Positions 1-9,120 of a DNA stretch of 64,000 nucleotides are shown here, one piece after another. The translations under genes were made by a program, and so were the position numbers. Position 1 is the first letter of the stretch. Every line of letters begins with the position of its first letter. This stretch comes from CAYSWV01 sp964434865. Its GTDB lineage: Bacteria; Cyanobacteriota; Cyanobacteriia; Thermostichales; Thermostichaceae. Location of the stretch: positions 1 through 64,000 of the forward strand of contig CAYSWV010000019.1 of NCBI GenBank assembly GCA_964434865.1. The letters are read 5' to 3'. The notes under the pieces were generated by a model. That model searched no databases. It had not been told where the DNA came from and was given only the letters and a program-made list of their open reading frames with translations.

Positions 1-1
1 G

Positions 2-139
2 GAGTATCATCTGAGTCAATCAGCTCGTCGAGAGAAGGAGAAGTCTGTTGAGAAGAATACTGGAGCATGGCTCAAAGAGGAACTCGATAGGGATAGATGG
101 CTAGATCATAACGGCTGGGAGCATGAGATTGGAGGGTGA
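2..139 (+). CDS. C-terminal end of an unrecognised protein cut by the left edge
   Basis: One frame is open from the left edge to a TGA at 137-139 and encodes about 45 residues. The tail is charged and tryptophan-rich (AWLKEELDRDRW, then WEHEIGG). No start is visible, so this is the C-terminus of a longer gene, if it is real. I do not recognise the family. The only support is the open frame and protein-like composition. Confidence 0.35.
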   Translation, partial: EYHLSQSARREKEKSVEKNTGAWLKEELDRDRWLDHNGWEHEIGG

Positions 140-477
140 CCTAGATAACAAACGGCTGCAGCGGAATTAGATCAATAGTCCAACACCCAAGAGCTGCCCT
201 CCGACCCAACAGGCTCATCAACATGACGGATCTCCATGGACCGTTGAGAAGAAGAGGAGATCATCCTTCATCACCGGCCGTTGAAGCTATTAAGACCTAT
301 GACATCGATAACAGGTTTACTCTTTACAATAGGGTTAGTACTGATTGATAACCATTGGTCTGTTGACTCTATGGTCTAGAAAATAGCCGTGATCAGGGTT
401 GACAGCTTTATAACCCGATTGGAGACCTGCAAAGAATCTGCTAACTTGAAGAAATGTTACATCCGCTAAGTTAGCTC
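140..477. other. Intergenic region upstream of the first MFS gene
   Basis: This 338-base stretch has no convincing gene. TTGACA occurs at 399-404, but no good -10 box follows at normal spacing, so I do not call a promoter. It presumably carries the leader of the MFS gene at 478. Confidence 0.5.
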
Positions 478-1779
478 ATGGTCCAACTTGAATCCCCGTC
501 TGCCCAACACTTGACTCAACGAATCCAAGACTGGGTTGTAGCCCTCAACCGCCAGATCTGGATCTTAGCGGTAGGTCAGCTGCTTCTGTTTTTGGGGAGA
601 GGATTTACGCTAGTTTATGGTTCGCTCTATTTTGTGAATGAATTAGGCTTTTCTACCACTCAAGTGGGGTTGGCCTTTGGGGCTTCCTCTCTCGCCAATG
701 TGGTGGGCCTTTTTGTTGCAGGTAACACCAGTGACTCACCCAAGCTAGGGCGTAAGGGGACTCTCATGCTGGCTGCGGCGGTGTCGGCTCTGGCTAGTTT
801 TTGTTTAGCTGCCACCCATGGGTTGACCCTATTTGTGATCAGTAACTTACTGATGGGATTGGGGATTGGCTTATACTGGCCGTCTACTCTAACCTTGATC
901 ACGGATCTCACCACTGAGCAGACCCGTCCTGATGCTTTTGCCTTGATCCGCTTAACTGACACCATGGGCATCAGCCTTGGCGCCTTGCTAGCCGGGCAAT
1001 TTATTGCATTTTCGGGTAACTATCAGGCCTTATTTATCTCAAAAGGTGTGATCTACCTACTCTTTTTAGGGATCATCGCCTGGGCTATTTCGGAAACATT
1101 GACGCCATCCCTGCATCCACCTCGACAATTAACGAGATGGTTTGAAGCCTTAGGTGATCAAGTCTTAGTGATCTGGTTGGTGGCCAATGTCTTTTTTACA
1201 ACGTATGAATCTCAAATTGAAGGCACCGTGCCAATTTATTTGGCTAACTTTGTTCCGGGTGCTGGAGAGGGATCGGGGTTTAGTTCCCAGACAATCAGTT
1301 TCTTCTTCTTTGGCTATGTTTTACTCAAGAGCCTTTTACAGCTGCCACTAGCCTGGGTCGTCAAATCTTTCAGTTACACCTCAGCCCTCTTGATTTCGCT
1401 CCTGTTCTGGGGGGCTAGCTTCCTTTTGATCTGGGTGACGGGGATTACTCCTTCAGCAGCTTGGATTCCTGTTGTGGGTGCTTTCGTGTCGTTGGCTTTA
1501 GCAGAAGCAATCTATCTCCCTTGTGCCTCATCCTTAGTGGGAGATATCGCACCTGAATCAGTTAGGGGGATCTACTTTTCTCTAACTTCTCAATGTTGGG
1601 CTGTGGGGTTCTTTATTGGACCTGCTATGGGAGGATGGGCACTGGATCACCCCAATACGGTAGGGACTTATTACTGGCTCTGGGTAGCTTTGAGCATTAG
1701 TATTTGTGGGGCCATCTTGTTGTATTTGCGCCAGATCCTGAAAGCAGGTCCCCGATCTCAATGCGATGTCGACCCATAG
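478..1779 (+). CDS. MFS transporter
   Basis: This 433-residue protein has about twelve hydrophobic segments and a classic major facilitator layout. The motif-A-like loop DSPKLGRKGT follows TM2 near residue 83, and a central charged loop lies around residues 205-215 (SETLTPSLHPPRQ). It acts in the cytoplasmic membrane as a secondary transporter. The substrate is unknown. The final third repeats the TM pattern with GDIAPESVRG, a loop typical of drug or metabolite exporters. Its 3' end overlaps the convergent MFS gene by 22 bases. The MAA cluster begins about 1.7 kb downstream, so a role in moving an MAA or precursor is conceivable, but nothing in the sequence proves it. Confidence 0.85.
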   Translation: MVQLESPSAQHLTQRIQDWVVALNRQIWILAVGQLLLFLGRGFTLVYGSLYFVNELGFSTTQVGLAFGASSLANVVGLFVAGNTSDSPKLGRKGTLMLAAAVSALASFCLAATHGLTLFVISNLLMGLGIGLYWPSTLTLITDLTTEQTRPDAFALIRLTDTMGISLGALLAGQFIAFSGNYQALFISKGVIYLLFLGIIAWAISETLTPSLHPPRQLTRWFEALGDQVLVIWLVANVFFTTYESQIEGTVPIYLANFVPGAGEGSGFSSQTISFFFFGYVLLKSLLQLPLAWVVKSFSYTSALLISLLFWGASFLLIWVTGITPSAAWIPVVGAFVSLALAEAIYLPCASSLVGDIAPESVRGIYFSLTSQCWAVGFFIGPAMGGWALDHPNTVGTYYWLWVALSISICGAILLYLRQILKAGPRSQCDVDP

Positions 1780-3152
1780 GAAGCTTCAAGTCGACGCTTT
1801 TGCAGCTGGGCCTGAGTTTGTTGATGACGTGCCGGACTAATGGGATACAGCCATAGCATCACCAGGCTGAAAAAGATTCCAATGCTAGGAAGTTCAACTG
1901 TAAACCGGCGAATGGTATTTAAGGCGGCCTCGGGTTGCTCAATGCCTGGTAGTCCCTCTTGAAAGCCCGACCATGAAAGGACTTGACCAAACACTAAGAT
2001 CCCAACAGCCAGGGTAATCTTGTGGAGAAACAACATCATACTATTGAAGAGACCATCCCGCCGCTGGCCACTAAGCCACTCATCCCAATCCAGCACCTCG
2101 GGTAACATGGATGGGGGGATCAAATAAGCAGTGGCCATCCCAAACCCAGCTAAGGCAATAAATCCATAAATCCAAGCAGCGTGATCAGGGTTGAGTTGAA
2201 AAATCACTAGATTAGTCCCTAACCATAGACAAGCGCCAGCCCAAAACACGGTTTTTTTACCCCAGTGGCGACTCAATGGATCCCAAATAAACAAAGCAAC
2301 CAATGTTGCCGTTTTTAAAACCAGCGTTAAAACCGGTACAGCAGACTCATCAAATTTCAGCAGTTGGGTGGCAAAGTAGGGTAAAAGAGTAGGTGTAATT
2401 TGAGCAGCCATCCAGGAGAGTCCAAAAATACCCAGCAACAGCAAGAGAGGTTGATTGCTACGTAGCTCCTTTAGATCTTGCCAACTCAACATCTGTGTCG
2501 TGCTTAGGGCCTCAACTCGTTCCTGGGTTTGCAAACAACACCATAGAATAGAAGCAATCGTCACAACACCACAGATCAGACCCAAGATGAGTAGCTGATC
2601 CTGAGTTCTGTCAACCCAAAAGCTAAGGCCTAGCATCAGTAAGATGGCCCCAATGCTGCCAGCCAAGGTAAAGATAAACCGCCAACTATTCAGTTTGAGA
2701 TGCTCTTGGTTGTCTTCAGTCAGATCGGTCAGTAAAGCACTGTAAGGGATCAAAAAGGTACAGGCCGTGATTTGAAAAACAGTGGCTACCCCTAGGTAAT
2801 ACATGAATTGAAAGACCCCATCCAGCGGTGGGATCCACCAATGTAAGATAAAACTAATTCCCATAACAGGAGCACTCCACAGCATCCAGATCCGACGCCG
2901 CCCCCAGATACTTTGGGTCCGATCACTTAAGACTCCCACTAGGAGAGTAACCCCAGCATTCACGACATTACTGATAAACAGAATTAACCCCGCTTGGTTC
3001 GGTTGAAGTCCAACCACGGCAGTTAAGAAGAAGAAAAAAAACACAATGAGGATATTGAAGGCCATAGAGGGACCAAAGTCCCCGAATCCATAGGCAATTT
3101 GAACTGCCAGAGGTAACTGTTCAGCTCTGGAGCGACTAGGTATCATAGACAA
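1758..3152 (-). CDS. MFS transporter, GPH/MelB-like
   Basis: This 464-residue polytopic membrane protein resembles the glycoside-pentoside-hexuronide cation symporter branch of the MFS. The start YGFGDFGPSMAFN matches the family pattern Y..GDxxxxxxF in TM1. The cytoplasmic loop SDRTQSIWGRRRIWM fits the family's DR...RFGRRR loop, and a second such motif (HWGKKTVFW) lies in the C-terminal half near residue 295. These proteins are cation-coupled symporters for sugars or related solutes, and the substrate here is not predictable. The gene converges on the first MFS gene and overlaps its 3' end, so the two are transcribed towards each other. It is oriented like the mys genes but separated from mysA by 326 bases. 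Confidence 0.8.
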   Translation of the reverse strand: MSMIPSRSRAEQLPLAVQIAYGFGDFGPSMAFNILIVFFFFFLTAVVGLQPNQAGLILFISNVVNAGVTLLVGVLSDRTQSIWGRRRIWMLWSAPVMGISFILHWWIPPLDGVFQFMYYLGVATVFQITACTFLIPYSALLTDLTEDNQEHLKLNSWRFIFTLAGSIGAILLMLGLSFWVDRTQDQLLILGLICGVVTIASILWCCLQTQERVEALSTTQMLSWQDLKELRSNQPLLLLLGIFGLSWMAAQITPTLLPYFATQLLKFDESAVPVLTLVLKTATLVALFIWDPLSRHWGKKTVFWAGACLWLGTNLVIFQLNPDHAAWIYGFIALAGFGMATAYLIPPSMLPEVLDWDEWLSGQRRDGLFNSMMLFLHKITLAVGILVFGQVLSWSGFQEGLPGIEQPEAALNTIRRFTVELPSIGIFFSLVMLWLYPISPARHQQTQAQLQKRRLEASYGSTSH

Positions 3153-3478
3153 CCTGGAGCAAGACTCTCAATCAGTCGGTACAACAATCTCAATCAGTCA
3201 GTATAGGTACATACTCATACCAATGATGGTACTGCTTAAGAAACATTAAGGATCATGTTACATTTCGACGTTGGATTATTAAGTTGGTTGTTACATTTGC
3301 GAGATCAACACCAATCATGAACATCCAGGTCTATTGATTTGATCTTAAAGGTTCGACTGGAGAAGCTAGCCAGAGCTGAGGAGCTAGCTCCTACTCTAGA
3401 GTTGACGTTTGGGTTATGCCATTGGTCTTAACTCCATTGGTCTTAATGCTCCATAAGATGTCTGATCTCAAAGACAAC
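3153..3478. other. Intergenic region between mysA and the GPH-type transporter
   Basis: This 326-base stretch has no gene. It holds a short direct repeat of CCATTGGTCTTAA near 3419-3447. No T-tract terminator was found after mysA, so read-through from the MAA genes into the transporter gene cannot be excluded. Confidence 0.5.
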
Positions 3479-5242
3479 CTAAGACCCAACAACCGTTAGC
3501 CCATGCTCTAGAGAGGTTGCATCTAAAGGCAACGAGTAAGTTGTCGATGGATCTTCCAACCCAACGTCACTGCAAAGGGGATCAATGCCACCACCTTGTC
3601 TGGCATAGCCTTGACAGATCGCTTGATACTCCACAATGGCAGCAGACAGATCTTCGTAAGTCAGAGCATTGAGATAGCCACACTGACCGATCTCGCCTTT
3701 GGGCAATGGAGCCACCAGATTGCTACCTCGCTTTTGGATGATCTTCTCTTGAGACGCCCAGAGGGTTGCTTGGTCGAGCAGAATATTATGCCAGAGACTC
3801 AGACCAAAGGAGCTAATGAGCTGGAGGATGCGGTGCATCGTTGCTGCAGTGATCCAGTTGACTCGATAACTCAAGTAAGCTCCTAGTCCCATACCAATTG
3901 CCATCGCATGGCCATGCAAGAGTCCTGCCTTAATCTCAAACCCAGGCGACCAAGTGTGACCATAGGCGTGGGGTCGACATTGGTGAGTCTCATAGAGATT
4001 GCCATACTCCGCTTCAACATAGCTGCGCATCGCCGCACCCAAAATCTTTTGAGACAGAACACTCATTTCATCACCGGGTTCGCAGTCGAGGTTCCCAAAC
4101 CGTGTATCAATCAGCCGACCCCCCGCTTGCTCCAACAGGGCAAACAGCTCCGCATCTTTAACCACAGCCATCTTAATGATCTCAGCGATCCCATGGCGCA
4201 ACCACCCTTCACGCAATGTCTTGAAAAACGACCGATCAGTTAAGGCCAAAATCGGAGCATGGTAGGCCCCAAATAGATTCTTATAGCCAAAGCCATCACA
4301 ACACGTACGTGGGGAGGGACCTGCATCAATACCAGCCACAATTGAGGTTGACAGCATCACATAAGGGGTATTGCGATGATACAGAGCACAAGCTAACCCC
4401 GCTGTATCCGTGAGGACCCCTCCTCCGATCACTAATACGGGTTCATTACGGGATACCCCCAGCCGCTTGAAGTCTCCTAGCATGCGTTCAACCGTATGGA
4501 TGCCTTTATCAACTTCCATGGCTCGATAAACCAGCTTCTGTAACTGGATACCGTGGCACTCAAAATAACGATCAATATGGTTGCTGTAATAGATGTTGAC
4601 ATTCTGATCAACTAGACACACACATCGGCCTGAGGCAATGTAGAGATCACGTAAAATGGTCTGCTGCGGATCCAGGACATTTTCTACCACTTTGATCGAA
4701 GTATAGGTGCTGGCACTCATGACAGCTTCAACTGTTTGATCGTCGGCAGTGCTGACCACGTAGCCACGGCTTTGACGATAGTTAGAGGTGGGATAAATGG
4801 CATGGGGGTTATCTTTGACCAACTGGTCAGCCAGCTTGCTGTAATACTGGCCCTCTGGAGTCTCCAGCAGATAGTTAAGTAGCTTGATGCCCTTTAACTC
4901 AGACTGAAATAGCGTGTCAGAGAATGTGTACCATTCTGCTCCTACAGGTGAGTCAAAAGCACTGATCAATTGAGCCAGCAATGTGAAGAAACGCCCTAAT
5001 GAGAGATTCAAGCAACTACGAAGTTGGCGACAAGCAGATAGGCCTTCAATAGCACCTACAGCGGCAAACTCTTCACCTAACTCTTTTGCAAATGCAGGGC
5101 AGTTGATGAGAGCTATCAACAGAGTTCTAAATGTTTCACTACAGCAAATAGCTTTGGTGGCATTGTGCAAATCTTGTGAACTTAGTGATTCGCTATCAAT
5201 GGATCCAATAAAAGTTCTTATTGCCAGTGTCACATCAGCCAT
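3479..5242 (-). CDS. mysA: MysA-like sedoheptulose 7-phosphate cyclase with an N-terminal extension
   Basis: This is a sugar-phosphate cyclase related to 3-dehydroquinate synthase. In the MAA pathway the family turns sedoheptulose 7-phosphate into desmethyl-4-deoxygadusol. Visible core features are the NAD-binding VLVIGGGVLTDTAGLA, the segment GWLRHGIAEIIKMAVVKD, and GHTWSP followed by LLHGHAMAIGMG, which supplies metal-binding histidines. The core starts only near residue 170. The first ~165 residues form a helical region absent from the ~410-residue cyanobacterial enzymes I know. The substrate loop near residue 305 reads DAGPSPRTCC, where DDG synthases have DAxVAIK, and GHTWSP is followed by G rather than T. 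The product could therefore be DDG or an epi-valiolone. The start was moved seven codons inward to 5242 because GGGGGGAC precedes that ATG. Confidence 0.82.
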   Translation of the reverse strand: MADVTLAIRTFIGSIDSESLSSQDLHNATKAICCSETFRTLLIALINCPAFAKELGEEFAAVGAIEGLSACRQLRSCLNLSLGRFFTLLAQLISAFDSPVGAEWYTFSDTLFQSELKGIKLLNYLLETPEGQYYSKLADQLVKDNPHAIYPTSNYRQSRGYVVSTADDQTVEAVMSASTYTSIKVVENVLDPQQTILRDLYIASGRCVCLVDQNVNIYYSNHIDRYFECHGIQLQKLVYRAMEVDKGIHTVERMLGDFKRLGVSRNEPVLVIGGGVLTDTAGLACALYHRNTPYVMLSTSIVAGIDAGPSPRTCCDGFGYKNLFGAYHAPILALTDRSFFKTLREGWLRHGIAEIIKMAVVKDAELFALLEQAGGRLIDTRFGNLDCEPGDEMSVLSQKILGAAMRSYVEAEYGNLYETHQCRPHAYGHTWSPGFEIKAGLLHGHAMAIGMGLGAYLSYRVNWITAATMHRILQLISSFGLSLWHNILLDQATLWASQEKIIQKRGSNLVAPLPKGEIGQCGYLNALTYEDLSAAIVEYQAICQGYARQGGGIDPLCSDVGLEDPSTTYSLPLDATSLEHGLTVVGS

Positions 5243-5628
5243 GGTCCCCCCAAGATAACTCAAAATGCAAATTCATATAAGTTTACAATAACATTGAAGC
5301 GATTATTTGACATCACTTTACCTGTGGATTTTGTCTTGAGAAAAAATTTAAATCTAGTTGATCTGACTATTAATTTTAATCTGCAGATCCAAGTTTGATC
5401 TCGACTGAATCAGGATTTAGGAGCATAATATATTTTTTAATTACCTGTTTTGAGTAATCTTACTCTTGCTTGAAAAGACGAAGCTATCTACTTAAAGATG
5501 TCTTGTATGATTTAACTTTCAGCTGGTGTTTTATTAACCAAAACTCGTGATCAGCTCTACAGATTGATAAGTATTTATACTTTTAGTTCTATCTTTAAAG
5601 TTGCTACTTGATCATGTTGGATCCCAAG
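5243..5628. other. AT-rich spacer between mysD and mysA
   Basis: This 386-base stretch has no coding potential. It is strongly A+T-rich and probably holds a separate promoter for mysA, since mysB, mysC and mysD lie upstream in the same direction with much shorter gaps. I could not fix a -10/-35 pair with confidence. Confidence 0.5.
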
Positions 5629-6744
5629 CTAGTAGGTTGCACTATAGTTCAGCAAAGAACCAGGAGCCAAACGAGTTCGCTGAGCCGTTTTCTGCCATAA
5701 CTCAGTAACAACGTCGTTCAAATTGTGTCCATCAGCCACTACCATGCGAGAGATCATACTGATGGAACTAAAGCACCAGAACAACCCTGCCTCAAGCAAG
5801 TAGGGCTCGTTTGTGTCTGCATGTACTCGGAAGTCATAGAGGGAGTAGTCTCGACACCCTAGAGCCAGATGAGCTTGTTTAGCGGCTTCTGTGAGAGCAT
5901 GGTGTAGCTTCGGCTCAACTACCGCAGGACAAACAGGTACTACTGTTGGGTTTTGGGGTTGACTGTCTGGTGTCCCATCGGCCTTAAGGTTGAGCTTGTC
6001 TTGAACGGTTCTGATCGGGTGATCTGGGGTCACTAGGTATTCAATCATGGCTGGAGTGTAAAGATCGCCCTGTTGCTCTATCACAGCGACACGAATTTCT
6101 CGCCCTGGAATGAACGCCTCTACTAGTAAGGTGTCATCATATTCAAATCCCACCTGTAAGGCTGCTCCGATCTGATCGGGATCTCGAACTAACGTAACCC
6201 CCAGAGAGTTATCTTCAGCGTTGGGCTTAATGATCAAGGGTGGGGGTAAAGCTACCTGATCTCCCCGTCGTATCGGATGACCTGGAGCTACTCGAACCCC
6301 AGCTGCAGCAACCACACTGCGGGTTTGGCTTTTGTTGGCTGCTAAAGCTGTGCAAGGGGCCGGTGATCCCACCACTGGAAGGCCCAAGATATCCTCAAAT
6401 AGGGAACGAAAGCTGGTCATACCAGGGACACAAAACATATGGGGTACCACTAGATCGATCTGAGGTAACTGAGGCAGAGCAGCTTGAAAAGTAAGGGGAT
6501 CAGACAACGCTTCCAAATGAGGTCCCAACTGCCATTGACCGTCAGGACGCACAACTGCATAGTAATTTTCTACCTGGGGGAGCTGTAACACCTCTTTGGC
6601 ATAGACTAGTGAAAGTTGATAATAAAAATCTGAGACGATGGAGCCAACAAGATGTAAGGCTCTCAGGGGCTTTGCTACAGAACTTACTGGCATAGGTAAC
6701 CTCAAACTCCGCATTGCAATCTTTAAATCACTCAGCTCTACCAT
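5629..6744 (-). CDS. mysD: MysD, D-Ala-D-Ala ligase-like ATP-grasp enzyme of MAA synthesis
   Basis: This 371-residue protein belongs to the D-alanine-D-alanine ligase fold (ATP-grasp). In MAA synthesis, MysD condenses a second amino acid onto mycosporine-glycine to form imino-MAAs such as shinorine or porphyra-334. The ATP-binding segment PPLIIKPNAEDNSLGV lies near residues 167-182, and LLVEAFIPGREIRVAV near 205-220 is the family's EEF..G.E element. The C-terminal YDFRVHADTNEPYLLEAG supplies metal-binding acidic residues. The length fits MysD and exceeds a housekeeping Ddl. It starts 11 bases after the mysC stop, so the two are surely co-transcribed. The amino acid used cannot be read from sequence. 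No NRPS-like mysE is present. Confidence 0.88.
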   Translation of the reverse strand: MVELSDLKIAMRSLRLPMPVSSVAKPLRALHLVGSIVSDFYYQLSLVYAKEVLQLPQVENYYAVVRPDGQWQLGPHLEALSDPLTFQAALPQLPQIDLVVPHMFCVPGMTSFRSLFEDILGLPVVGSPAPCTALAANKSQTRSVVAAAGVRVAPGHPIRRGDQVALPPPLIIKPNAEDNSLGVTLVRDPDQIGAALQVGFEYDDTLLVEAFIPGREIRVAVIEQQGDLYTPAMIEYLVTPDHPIRTVQDKLNLKADGTPDSQPQNPTVVPVCPAVVEPKLHHALTEAAKQAHLALGCRDYSLYDFRVHADTNEPYLLEAGLFWCFSSISMISRMVVADGHNLNDVVTELWQKTAQRTRLAPGSLLNYSATY

Positions 6745-6755
6745 TGGACAGCAGC

Positions 6756-8114
6756 TTAATCACCACCCATCTCTACTAACTTGCCAATATTGAAATCAAT
6801 ACGGATCCACCCTTTGAGTTGACGCAAGCTTTTCAGGAGTAACAGGGGAATCTGCCAATGGTGAACCATGAGAAACGGTAATGGATCATCGGGGTGAAAA
6901 ATAGCATCGGTCCCCTGTTTCAAGGTTTGGAGCCACATTTTCAGATCCCGCCAAGATCGAATTTGTGTCAGTCGCCAGAGTTCATGGTAAAGCCAGTAGG
7001 TGGGTGGACTAGTTGGTAAAGGTTCGATCACGCTCCAGTCCTTAGTCTTAGACTCAAGGTAAGCTTCTGCAAGCTGAGGGTGATCGTGAAACATAGTAAT
7101 TGCAGTGTGAGTCCGGGGATTACATTCAAGTGGGTAAACTGTTCCTGCTTCGGTGACAATGAAGTCAAACGAGATCTGCCCTGTCAGCTGTAATTGTTCT
7201 ACAAATGTCCGGACCCATTCATAGATAACAGGCTGATGGACATGATGATAGTTGACCTGAAAAGGTGATGACTGTGAACATCCGTGTAAGCGGACCTGGC
7301 CCTGCCGCACAGTAGAGTGAGTACAGTACTCTTGTCCCCGGATAAACTCTTGCATGATCCAAGGCTTGTCTTTGCTAATGGGAAGTCCACTAACATAAGT
7401 GGCCATATCAGTACACGGTAGACGAGTTAGATCCAAGCGATGCACTGAATCATAGGGAATACTTTTGAGAATGTACTGGCTGCCATCAGAGGCAAAATCA
7501 AAGTCCAGAACCTGTTGTGGATCAGTAATGAGAAAGACCTTAGGTGCTGACAGACCTAAAGCATGTGCCTGCTGACAAAACGCAAACTTATCATCTAACA
7601 TCCGGGTGACATCAGGATCAAAGTGAAACACTTCACAGTACTGAGCAAGGAGCGGCTTGGCTAAAGAGTCATAGTAGCTGGCCACTGGGCTGGCCACTGG
7701 CACCAAAATATCTACATTTTCCCGAACAACGATGTCTAACAACCCTTGCTGATAGCCCTCTGGATCGGTCTCAGGTGCTGGTACCGTATAAAACCGTGTC
7801 ACGGCCTTAGAAAATCGGTGTCCTGATAGCCAGTATTTCCCTATTTCAACCATAATCACCCGATGGCCGGCAGCACTAAAGGCACGAGCTAGTTGGAGGG
7901 ATTTGGTCATTTTGCCACCCGTAAGCATCACGGTGTAGCTATGATCAGGCGTTGATCTCGTCTTGGGTGCCACCCACTTCCCTAAGTTTCTCCAGAGTTG
8001 TGACAGCATAACCACTGTGAACGTGATCGGAAAGACACCCAAGAGTAGCAATAGAGTCCCCACCGTCTTGAGTAAAGCCCATCCTTTTTTAAAAACCGAG
8101 ATGCTTGTTGCCAT
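6756..8114 (-). CDS. mysC: MysC, ATP-grasp mycosporine-glycine synthase
   Basis: This 452-residue ATP-grasp ligase is expected to join glycine to 4-deoxygadusol, giving mycosporine-glycine. The N-terminal ~35 residues form a membrane segment (LLKTVGTLLLLLGVFPITFTV), usual for MysC. The pre-ATP-grasp domain starts with VMLTGGKMTKSLQLARAF. ATP-grasp motifs follow: DKFAFCQQA near residue 173, WIMQEFIRGQEYCTH near 255, and VYPLECNPRTHTAI near 335, which supplies the metal-binding E and N. The length matches the family (~450-460). It lies directly upstream of mysD and 160 bases downstream of mysB, in the same direction. Confidence 0.9.
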   Translation of the reverse strand: MATSISVFKKGWALLKTVGTLLLLLGVFPITFTVVMLSQLWRNLGKWVAPKTRSTPDHSYTVMLTGGKMTKSLQLARAFSAAGHRVIMVEIGKYWLSGHRFSKAVTRFYTVPAPETDPEGYQQGLLDIVVRENVDILVPVASPVASYYDSLAKPLLAQYCEVFHFDPDVTRMLDDKFAFCQQAHALGLSAPKVFLITDPQQVLDFDFASDGSQYILKSIPYDSVHRLDLTRLPCTDMATYVSGLPISKDKPWIMQEFIRGQEYCTHSTVRQGQVRLHGCSQSSPFQVNYHHVHQPVIYEWVRTFVEQLQLTGQISFDFIVTEAGTVYPLECNPRTHTAITMFHDHPQLAEAYLESKTKDWSVIEPLPTSPPTYWLYHELWRLTQIRSWRDLKMWLQTLKQGTDAIFHPDDPLPFLMVHHWQIPLLLLKSLRQLKGWIRIDFNIGKLVEMGGD

Positions 8115-8274
8115 AGTGATTAGAATCTATTCCCATGCAAGTTGATTGGTAAAATCAGCCATCTCAAAAGCATCATTTTTGACCATGTCAACAGATGGCT
8201 AACCAGATGTTAAGAGGATGGAGTTGCTCAAGGTCTCCTGGCTGTGAACGTTTGATGCAGATACTTGGACAGGC

Positions 8275-9120
8275 TTATAGTCGTCGAATCAGAGTCAGGC
8301 CGTCTCGAAGTGGCAATAAAACCTGTTCAACCCGCGGATCGGCAGCAACCCGTTGATTAAAGTCAGCTATAGCTGCTCCATTGGGGGTCCGGTGATCTAA
8401 ATAGGCCTGCCCTTGGAACAAGGTATTGTCAACACCAACCACTCCACCGGGAATGAGCATGTTGTGATCCATCAAAAGTTGAAAATAGTCCCAATACTCC
8501 TGCTTGTCTGCATCAATGAAAACCAGATCAAAGGTTTCACCAGCCTGAGCCAGATGCTTCAATGTCTCTAGAGCAGGGGCCACCTTGACTGTAATCTTGT
8601 GTCCATGAGGGCTAGCTTGAAAGCAATCTTGAGCAAATTGGGCCACATAGGTATCCACTTCACAGGCGATCAGTCGTCCACCCTCGGGTAAAGCTTCAGC
8701 CATAGCCAAGGCAGAATAGCCGGTAAACATGCCCACCTCTAAAATAGATTGAGCCTGAGTCATCTGTACCAGCATCTTCAGAGTTTGCCCTTCAATAGAT
8801 CCTGAGAGCATCTCTTGCTCTAGCTGCCGCACCGTCTCACCATCTGAAAAGCGCTGACTCCAGTCTTCAGTTCGAGTTTTGGCTTCTAACATTTTCAATG
8901 GCGATGAGGCCTGAGTCGTGCAAGCATCCAAGTAAGGATCAAGACCTGAGGCTAACTGCTGACACTCAGCGATGGCATGGGCTATGTCTGCTGGAATCTC
9001 TGATCGGCTTTTAACCTGCTCAACAAGCTGATCTAGCTTTGCTGCCAAAATACCTACTGGTGTAACGGGTCTAGGAATCGCCACTAGCTCTACCTCAACA
9101 ACTTCACGCTGATAAGACAC
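8275..9120 (-). CDS. mysB: MysB, O-methyltransferase of MAA synthesis
   Basis: This 281-residue SAM-dependent class I methyltransferase resembles the caffeoyl-CoA O-methyltransferase family. In the MAA pathway it methylates desmethyl-4-deoxygadusol to 4-deoxygadusol. The motif ILEVGMFTGYSALAMA near residues 126-141 is the SAM-binding motif I. LVFIDADKQEYWDYF near 198-212 carries the catalytic and metal-binding aspartates, and VVGVDNTLFQGQ follows. The N-terminal ~100 residues are a helical region typical of MysB. It is the first of the four mys genes in transcription order. A 450-base divergent spacer separates it from the carotene isomerase gene, so both promoters probably lie there. Confidence 0.9.
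   Translation of the reverse strand: MSYQREVVEVELVAIPRPVTPVGILAAKLDQLVEQVKSRSEIPADIAHAIAECQQLASGLDPYLDACTTQASSPLKMLEAKTRTEDWSQRFSDGETVRQLEQEMLSGSIEGQTLKMLVQMTQAQSILEVGMFTGYSALAMAEALPEGGRLIACEVDTYVAQFAQDCFQASPHGHKITVKVAPALETLKHLAQAGETFDLVFIDADKQEYWDYFQLLMDHNMLIPGGVVGVDNTLFQGQAYLDHRTPNGAAIADFNQRVAADPRVEQVLLPLRDGLTLIRRL

Noticed and set aside
478..9120. NRPS-like mysE or a dioxygenase mysH in the MAA cluster
   Set aside because: No adenylation-thiolation protein or phytanoyl-CoA-dioxygenase-like gene is present; mysD fills the ligase role.
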